Of a stretch of DNA of 64,000 nucleotides, positions 50,701 through 60,600 are shown piece after piece. The notes beneath the pieces are model-generated. The model saw only the letters and a list, made by a program, of their open reading frames with translations, had not been told where the DNA came from and did not search any database. Numbering within the stretch: the stretch's first letter is position 1; every line of letters starts with the position of its first letter. This DNA comes from Aptenodytes patagonicus (Eukaryota; Chordata; Aves; Sphenisciformes; Spheniscidae), in contig NC_134950.1 of assembly GCF_965638725.1 (NCBI RefSeq), positions 14,384,101-14,448,100 of the forward strand. The letters are read 5' to 3'. The translations under genes and the position numbers were made by a program.

Positions 50701-53700
50701 ATAGCAAAGCAGAGAACTCAATGACTGTTTTATTTCTAAAACGCAGATATAGTCAGTGATGTGTTTTACTGTAGATAATTTTAGAAAGCTGATAGTCTTT
50801 TAACGGATTTTGTGTATGTATATGTAACTTTGAGGAAATTGGTTCTTTGAAAAAGCTCAGGTGGAAAGAATCAATTGAAAACAGGCCCCTTACCCTCTGC
50901 ATTATAATTTGGTAAATAAAGGCCACACCTGCTTGCAGTGACAAGGCGAGCAGCTCCAGTGCTGGCATGATCAGGGGGGTTTCCCAAACCGGGGGAACCC
51001 CTGGGGGAGCCAAGAGACCTGATAGGAGCCTGCAGCTCGTGCCACAGCGGCTGATGGGACCTGGGCGGGGCCAGGAGCAATGGCGGGCAAGCCCCCCACA
51101 TGTATAAAAGAAGCCCCTGGTGAGCACTAGCACCAGGAGAGCTGCCAACAGGGCATGGCATGTCAGCAAGGGCATGGCGCGGCAGTTCACGTGGAAGGGC
51201 ACGCAGGAAGGACGCTGAAGCTCTGCCAGCTTGACCAGGGAGCAATGGTATGCACCCGGCAGAAAGCCATGGTTTCTCTAAGCTCTGAACCCACCATGAC
51301 TAATGCAGCTTCCCAGACAGAGCTCTGGTGGGAACATGCTGCCACCCAGGTGTCAGGCTGCAGGCTGTGCCCTGCTCTTATGCCAGTACCGGACAGCAGC
51401 AGTGAGCACACCTGTGGGAGGTGCACCCAGGTAGAGGAACTCCTCTGCTTAGTGGCAGAGCTCCAGGAGGAGTTGAGTAGCTTGAGGAGTATCAGGGAGA
51501 GTGAGAGAGAGAGAGACTACGGGAATTGAACCCTACCTTCCCTGAGACAGGCCCAACAGGCAGACAGGACGCATGATATGGAGGATTCCCTATCCTCTCT
51601 CTGCCTGGCTGAACACAACGACTTAAGGGATGGGGGGCAATGGCAACAAGTTCCTGCCAAGTTCCTGCCTGGCGCAGCAGGCACGTCTCCTCTGTGACTA
51701 CCCCACCTTCCCAGTTGCCCTTGCATAATAGGTACGAGGCTCTGCAAGTGGAACCGAACAATGACGAGGATGATGGTTCATCTAGCTTGGAGGTGTCGCC
51801 GAGATTAAGTCGGCTTATGCCCTACATCAAAACTGCTTCCATAAAGAAAAAAAGATGGGTCATTGTCATAGGAGACTCCATTCTGAGGGGAACAGAAGGC
51901 CCAATATGCCGACCGGACCCACTTCTTAGGGAAGTCTGCTGCCACCCTGGGGCCCGGGTTAAACATGTGAAGAGAAAACTTCCTACCCTGGTACGGCCCT
52001 CAGATTACTATCCATTATTGATTTTTCAGGTAGGCAGCAATGAAGTTGCAACAGGAAGTCCAAGGGCAATCAAGAGAGACTTCAGGGCCTTGGGACAACT
52101 GCTTAAGGGATCAGGAGCACAAGCAGTGTTCTCCTCTATCCTTCCAGTTGCAGGGAATGATGAAGGAAGAAACGGGAAGAGCCAGCAGAATCAATACCTG
52201 GCTCCGAGCCTGGTGTAACCATCAGAATTTTGGGTTTTTTGATCATGGGTCGGTCTACATGACACCAGGCCTGCTGGTGACAGATGGGGTATGCCTGTCT
52301 CAAAGGGGGAAAAGGATCTTTGCACAGGAGTTAGCAGGGCTCATTGAAAGAACCACAGAAGCGCCTGAGAATGGTCACATAGGAATTAGGGTTTCTTCCC
52401 AAAAAAAGGTGTCAGGATCAATAGCCCAACTGAAGTGCATCTACACCAATGCACACAGCATGGGCAACAAACAGGAGGAGCTGGAAGCCATTGTGCTGCA
52501 GGAAAACTATGATATAGTTGCCCTCACAGAAACATGGTGGGATGACTTGCACAACTGGAGTGCTGCAATGGATGGCTATAAACTCTTCAGAAGGGATAGG
52601 CAAGGAAGGAGAGGTGGTGGGGTAACCCCTAACATTAGGGAGTGTTTTGACTGTCTAGAGCTTGACAATGGTGATGAAAGGGTCATGTGTTTACTGGTAA
52701 GAATCAGGGGGAAGGCCAACAAGGCAGATATCATGGTGGGAGTCTGTTACAGACCACCCAAACAGGATGAAGAGGCAGACAAAATATTCTATAAGCATCT
52801 GGAGAAGCCTCACAATCGCTAGCCCTTGTTCTTATGGGGGACTTCAATTTACCAGATGTCTGCTGGAAGTACAATACAGCAGAGAGGAAACAGTCTAGGA
52901 GGTTCCTGGAGTGTGTGGAAGATAACGTCCTGACGCAGCTGGTGAGTGAGCCAACTAGGGAGAGTGCCCCACTGGACCTGTTGTTTGCGAACAGAGAAGG
53001 ACTTGTGGATGATGTAATGGTTGGAGGCTGTCTTGGGCAATGATAAAGTTTTCGATTCTCAGAGAAGTAAGGAGGGGGGTCAGCAGAACTGTTACCTTGG
53101 GCTTCCGGAGGGCAGACTTTGGCCTGTTTTAGAGCCTGGTTGAGAGAGTCCCTTGGGAGGCAGTCCTGAAGGGCAAAGGAGTCCAGGAAGGCTGGACATT
53201 CTTCAAGAAGGAAATCTTAAAGGTGCAGGAGCAGGCCGTTCCCATGTGCCGAAAGATGAGCCGGTGGGGAAGAAGACTGGCCTGGCTGAACAGAGAGCTT
53301 TGGCTGGAACTCGGGGAAAAAAAGAGAGTTTATGACCTTTGGAAGAAGGGGCAGGCAACTCAGGAGGACTACAAGGATGTCGTGAGGTTATGCCAGGAGA
53401 AAATTAGAAGGGCCAAACCCAACTAGAACTTAATCTGGCTACTGCTGTAAAAGACAATTAACAAATGTTTCTATAAATACATTAGCAACAAAAGGAGGGC
53501 TGAGGAGAATCTCCATCCTGTATTGGATGTGGTGGGAAAACACAGTGCCAAAGAATGAGGAAAAGGCTGAGGAACTTAATGCCTTCTTTACCTCAGTCTT
53601 TAATAATAAGACCAATTGTTCTCTGGGTACCCAGCCCCCTGAGCTGGAAGACAGGGACGGGGAGTGAAATGAAACCCCATCACCCAAGGGGAAATGGTTA

Positions 53701-56700
53701 GCGACCTGCTACACCACTTGGACACACACAAGTCTATGGGGCTGGATGGGATCCACCCAAGGGTACTGAGGGAGCTGGCAGAAGTTCTCACCAAGCCACT
53801 TTCCATCATTTATCAGCAGTCCTGGCTAACCGGGGAGGTCCCAGATGACTGGAGGTTAGCAAACGTGACGCCCATCTACAAGAAGGGCTGGAAGGAGGAT
53901 CCGGGGAACTACAGGCCTGTCAGTCTGACCTCGGTGCCAGGGAAGGTTATGAAGCAGATCATCTTGAGTGCCATCACGCGGCATGTACGGGACAACCAGG
54001 TGATCAGGCCCAGTCAGCATGGGTTTATGAAAGGCAGGTCCTGCTTGACCAACCTGATCTCCTTCTATGACAAGGTGACCCGCTTAGTGGATGAGGGAAA
54101 CCTCATCTACCTACACTTCAGTAAGGCCTTTGACACCGTCTCCCACAGCATTCTCCTAGAGAAGCTGGCTGCTCACGACTTGGATGGGCGTACTCTTCGC
54201 TGGGTAAAAAGCTGTCTGGATGGCTGGGCCCAAAGAGTTGTGGTGAATGGAGTTCAATCTAGTTGGCGGCCGGTCACGAGCGGTGTTCCCCAGGGCTCAG
54301 TATCGGGGCCAGTTCTGTTTCATATCTTTATCAATGACCTGGACGAGGGGATCGAGTGCACCCTCAGTAAGTTTGCAGACAACAACAAGTTGGGTGGGAG
54401 CGTTGATCTGCTCGAGGGTAGGAAGGCTCTGCAGAGGGACCTGGACAGGCTGGATCAATGGGCCGAGGCCAACTGTATGAGGTTCAACAAGGCCAAGTGC
54501 CGGGTCCTGCACTTCGGCCACAACAACCCCATGCAGTGCTACAGGCTTGGGGAAGAGTGGCTGGAAAGCTGCCTGGCGGAACAGGACCTGGGGGTGCTGG
54601 TTGACAGCTGGCTGAACATGAGCCGGCAGTGTGCCCACGTGGCCAAGAAGGCCAATGGCATCCTGGCCTGTATCAGAACTAGTGTGGCCAGCAGGAGTAG
54701 GGAAGTGATCGTGCCCCTGTACTCGGCACTGGTGAGGCCGCACCTCGAATACTGTGTTCAGTTTTGGGCCCCTCACTACAAGAAGGACGTCGAGGTGCTG
54801 GAGCATGTCCAGAGAAGGGCAACGAGGCTGGTGAGGGGTCTGGAGAACAAGTCTTCTGAGGAGCGGCTGAGGGAACTGGGACTGTTTAGCCTGGAGAAAA
54901 GGAGGCTGAGGGGAGACCTCATCGCTCTCTACAACTCCCTGAAAGGAGGTTGTAGCGAGGTGGGTGTTGGTCTCTTCTCCCAAGTAACAAGCGATAGGAC
55001 GAGAGGAAATGGCCTCAAGTTGCGGCAGGGGAGGTTTAGATTGGACATGAGGAAAAATTTCTTCACCGAAAGGGTTATTAAGCATTGGAACAGGCTGCCC
55101 AGGGAAGTGGTTGAGTCACCATCCCTGGAGGTATTTAAAAGACATGTAGATGTGGTGCTTAGGGACATGGTTTAGTGGTGGACTTGGCAGTGCTAGGTTA
55201 ACAGTTGGACTCGATGATCTTAAAGGTCTTTTCCAACCTAAACGATTCTATGACTAACCTCGCAAATTACATGGGTTTGAAGTATAGAGGTGCTTAGAAC
55301 TAGAAAATGGATGCCAAAAAGTGTGTCTGTATTGCACTTTGAATTGAACTGTTTGTTAAAAAGCTGCATTATAAGTTGTACCTGTAGCAGTGATGAGCAA
55401 AGACGACATTTTTAGTTTCATTTTGTTTAAACATTTTTTACTTTAATTTTGTTAAACATTTCTCATGTTAAGAAGTTGGGGGTTCAGAGCTTTTTTCAGC
55501 ATTGTGGATGGTTTGCCTTAAGTAAAAATACGTTTGTGTCTACATATCACAATTACTGATCTAGACAAGCAAATAATTTTCTGAGATGTCTTTGTTTTGA
55601 AAAACTTCTTTTGAGGCCAGTTATCAGAGAATGGTTTTATTGGCCTTTAGTTGCAATTCAGCTGCAACTAAACAGAAAAGCTTATTTTATATATTTTCAT
55701 ATTTAGTGAAAGTAATAACTTTTTATCATTTTAGGTTTTCAACAAGTTGTTGAGTCTGGCCAGCACTGCTTCATCTCAGAAGTTCCAGTCACACATGTGG
55801 AGTCAGATGTTGGTTTCCACATCTGGGTTTTTGAAATCTATCTCAAATGTCTCTGGCAAAGACATCCAACCTTTAATAAAGCAGTGGGTGTATCCTTTTT
55901 ATTCTTGGTCTGGATTGTTAATATGGCGAATGAATTTGTTTTTTAATTGGCACTATTAAAGGAATGTGAAGAAAGGTATGAAATATCTTTTTGTAAAACA
56001 GTTAAGTACATTATTCTTTAAATTGGAAATAGATGTGAGCCACAGGTTCACACTCCTTTCATAGTCATTTAGAGTATGCTAGCTTTTTTGGGTGTTCTTT
56101 ACTAGAAGGGATTTCATGATTTTAAGTTTTACTTTGAAAGAAGCACAAGAGCTCTGCTGGAATTTAAGGCCAAATTATACTAAAGGGATTCCAGAGGACA
56201 CTGCCCATAGAAATATGCTGAAGTCTGACATGGAAAATGCTATAGTCTGGTGCATTTTAAGATGTGATTTCCAGTAAATCACCATGAAGTAAGTAACCTA
56301 AAGCGCAGGTTGATAGTTTAAAATACACTAACATTTAATAGCTTGGTAGCTTGTGTTAATATTACAATTTCAGGTGAAATAAACCTCTGTGTGTTGCTTC
56401 TTCAAATTTCAGTGATATTAGTCAAGAAATAAGATTTCTTATTTTGGATTGATATGAGGGTAAATTCGAATTTGCTCCATTTAACAGCTTTAATTGGTAG
56501 TTTTAATTAACATGACTTCAGGCTAAAATCATACATGACTGCAGCAAAACCATACCTTACTGTTACAACAGAAAACAAAAGTAGATATCTATATTTTGAC
56601 ATTATTTATTTGAGCTGACTTAATAATGTACATGCATCTCAATATCTAACTAAAAAACACTGTATAATTAATATTTATAGAGTAATATGAGAAGTTAGTA

Positions 56701-57598
56701 TTTTATCTGCATCAAAAGTATTTATAAAGTATAAAATACACATTATTCTAATTTCCATACTTAGCTGTGCCAAGCACTTGAGGAAAATAGGGGTTCTGTA
56801 TGTACATATATTCATACTGCAGCTATACCTAAATGTCAGCATTACTATCTGAGCTGGGTGAATATTAACTATGTCTATTCTGTAAGCAAGGAAGAATTGG
56901 AACTCTTAGATTTGGAGATTTTTCAGCTTCTCTGGAATTTGGCCCTAAGGCTGATACTGTTGACTGTAACTTGTGTTTAATCCTATGGTTGCAACCTCCC
57001 TACCATGCTTCAAACACTGTTGCACCTGCGATAGTAGATTTTCCACCTTGTAAGACCATAGCAGCCTTGTACTGTTTGGGGGGATATCTTATTACTATTA
57101 ACTAGCACTATCTGATGCTATTAACGAGTGCAGTGGTGAAGTTGAGTTTAAACCTTGTGCTGAAGAAACCACTAAAAATGCCTTAAGCTGTACCTGATGA
57201 CAAAGTCACAGACCTTTATGAAGGCAGCCACCATGAACAGAACCAGTCTGAGGTATCTAGCCAAATGACCATATTTTGGGAGAAAAGTTAATAATGCATG
57301 TACGTTAAGAAGTCTCTTTGAATCTGGCAGCTCCTCCTTTAAATGTCAGGACATGAAAGAACAGGTTTTCCTTCCCTGCTTTTGTCTTATATTGTCAGAG
57401 ACTTGTTGGGAGCATGAACTAGACTAAAATACTTCATTCTAGTGTTCTAGTTTTACTAGAAATAAAGTGTAGTAATGGCTGTCATACAAATAATGAATGA
57501 TGAAGTTATTCACAGGAACAGCTGACTTGAAGAAATCGTTGCCTGGGATAAAAATGCAGGGTGAGATCATTACTTGTATACTCTCATATATATGTGAA

Positions 57599-57633
<35 letters not shown>

Positions 57634-60600
57634 GTGCTCACAATGACCCAGTTTTGAAAATTGCAATAAAACAATTGACTTAAATGTAGCGTGGGTACAA
57701 AACAGAAGCTAATGTCTACATCTTCCCTTGAGTTTTATTTATCTGAAATATATAGTAAAGCAAATCATACTGAAATTACTGAAGTCTTACTCAATTACTT
57801 TCTCTGAGAGCATGCCAAGGACAGTGGATGTGGTGGGGCCCAATATAGTTTTTTGTAATGACTTTTTTCTTACTAGGTAATTTTCATTGTACTTCAGGTT
57901 TTTTCCATAAGGTACATGATTGTACATTAAAGAACTGTTTAAAGAAGAAAAAAAAAATCTTAAAAAGTTCATGAACAAACACAAGTGTTTTCATTTCCTG
58001 ATTTTCTTGGGATAGGAAATTCTAGGAATAAAGAAGCATAAAGCAAGTGTAAAGAGTGGAAAACATTGAGAATTATGTTTGTTTATGACTACTGCATTGT
58101 GCACTAGAATTCCTATACTGCTTATTAGGGATCAGAGCGGAGTGGTAAAATTTTATGGTAGCTTTGCATTTAATAGAAAACGGAATGTATTGGAATTGGA
58201 AATAAAACAAGACTACACGTCTCCTGGGACTCAGAAATACGTGGTAATGTCAATTTTCCATATTTTACATACATGTACAAGTATGATGTGTACAATAATA
58301 AGCATAATTTTAATGTTAATAACAAAATCTTGTGAACTTGAAGGGTCCTCTTAAAGTGACAGTGCAAGAACTTGATGGATCATTCAACCATACATTGCAG
58401 ATTGAAGAAAACAGTCTTAAACATGATATACCTTGCCATTCTAAAAGCAGAAGGTAAGAATTAAAATACAAACTGAAAGTATTTTTGGTATGGATATATG
58501 AAAACATATAGTGCATTGATCATAAATATATGCTTTTTAAATTTTGTTTTTATATTAATGTTATGTTTATATAATAAGATTTACCTGTGATATAAGGGGA
58601 GAAAATAGAATTTACTACTGTTTATGGACAGCAAGAAACCTTACATTTTATATGCAGATCTTAATTATAAGTAAAGATCTTAAATTTTATAAAAGTTTTA
58701 TAAAGAGCTTATTTATAGCGAACGAGTTGAATGAAGACTCTAATTAATCAAATTATTTAAAATGCCTTTGAATGGGAAAGACAAATTAGAGGGAAGACAA
58801 ACGTAGGCCAGAGGAGTACCTCAAGTGACGCTGTATGAATGAAGCACTTGCATAGTTTTCCTTTTCTGTTAAGAGTGTCAGGGCTGTTCACTAAACCTAA
58901 TGAGCAAGAAAAGTAACATACTTCCCGAATAGATTCTCTTAGTTTCCTAAAGCATTTTAATAACTACTTTGACCTCTACTTCTCAAAGTTGTATACTTAT
59001 GTGTAATTGTAAAAATGGTGGGAGTCAAGTTTAAACCAATGTAAAATATTGGTGATCATTATTTGAACAAAACTGATGCACAGCTCGACTTTGTGAATAT
59101 TTTTTGCTGGAGAGAGCATTATTTTTCAGTGTGGTGAAATACAGAGTACTTTTGCAGGCTTAAGCTCCATTTATAAACATATCTTTGCTAGTATGGTAAT
59201 TTTTTAAATACCTATTTTTTTCTATTTTCTCTTTTTTAATAGAAATAAGAAGAAAAAGATTCCACTGATGAATGGAGAAGAGGTGGATATGGACCTTTCT
59301 GCTATGGAGTAAGTTAGCTTGTTGGAGTTTCTCAGTGTGAGACTGAGCCATGTTCCCCTTGTCTGAAGCATGCTATTTTGAAGGATTTGATAGTAATGTT
59401 GTACTTCATTATATGACTGGAAGATTTCAAGACTATACCACATTTCTTTGCCTTCTTTGAGACTTTCCTTTTCTAGCTGGGAAAATGCTGGTGAGGTGTA
59501 AAATGTATGGGTTAACTACTATAATCAGTTTAAAAAAAAAAAATCTTAGGCATGATAAGGTGATAGAATAAATTACTTGGTTCTTTCTTACACATTTCTA
59601 ATGATCTCACCTGAGTTTATAGGTAAAATGTAAACAAGAATTTACTTGAAACAAAGTAAGAGCAATTTTTGTTGGATATTGATGAAGACCATTTAACAGC
59701 ACCAAGATAGAGAAATTCCTGAAATCGGTGGTTAATTCTGAAAGAATCCTTTTAGATTGAAAATAAGTGATGAAATGCTTCATACTGAAATTCATACTGG
59801 CATTAATTTCAGTTGGAACTGTTTAGCTCTTTGGAAGCAAATTCTTGCTCAATGTAAATACTTGCTTTACCCTCCTTGAGTTGGAGCCAGTGGTGCTCTC
59901 AGAAATACTGAAGGTGTTGGTACCTTGTGCTGGCTGAGGGGAGTAAATAATCTGCTCTTGAAAATTGATGGTGTCTCTTTGAAGAAGAATAGATTACTTG
60001 TCACCTTAAAAGTGTTGGAGATGCTCGTAAATTCAACCTCATCTAAAATATGATGAGAAATAATTTTATAAGAGATGTTTTCATCGAGCAAGTAATTGTT
60101 ATCATTTCTAGATGATAGTTGACATATGAATAAATAGTTTTTTAATTGTATTTAAAAGCAATTAGCATAAATATTTGTGAGTAGTTCTGATCGGTTATGT
60201 TCAGGTAGCTATTGCATTACACTGAGCTGAGACCATAATGATCTTAGAACTACCTTTGAACTGGTATATGATTTTATGCAAGTCGCTTATGCTTGGTTTA
60301 TCTGCTGACCTTCTAATCCGTGATGCTGTCATTCTTTTGTCCAGTTTGGACTCCTCTGCTCCAAGCATATATGATAATGTTTTTTCTTTTCTATTCTTCT
60401 AAATCCTGTGTATGCACTCTTCTTTTCACTATCCTTTCTTCTCTAGCTACTATCTTGACAGTAATTCTAGATATTCTACAAATGTATATAGAAATACGCA
60501 TCATATTTATAATGATGCTCTTTTCATCATTCAAAACTCTCTCCTAATTCCATGTCTGTATTTTGCTGTTATCAATTTTATGTGGAAAACTGAGTAAGAG

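Larger units (their letters stand above)
50920..55256 (+). mobile_element. Near full-length CR1 LINE in TAF2 intron 12, inactive
   Basis: About 4.3 kb, sense to TAF2. In order: a GC-rich 5' leader (to about 51244), ORF1 pieces, ORF2 endonuclease and reverse transcriptase, and a 3' end with GGACTCGATGATCTTAAAGG and TTCTATGA. Its 3' 1.4 kb closely matches the truncated copy at 19090-20508. Several frameshifts and stops break both ORFs. The 5' edge is approximate. Confidence 0.95.

Noticed and set aside
54297-55085. 262-codon ORF on the minus strand
   Set aside because: Shadow of the CR1 reverse-transcriptase frame; the same shadow recurs at 19544-20053 opposite the other CR1 copy.
57601-57632. 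Possible functional Z-DNA or regulatory repeat
   Set aside because: A plain CA microsatellite in an intron; nothing else supports a function.
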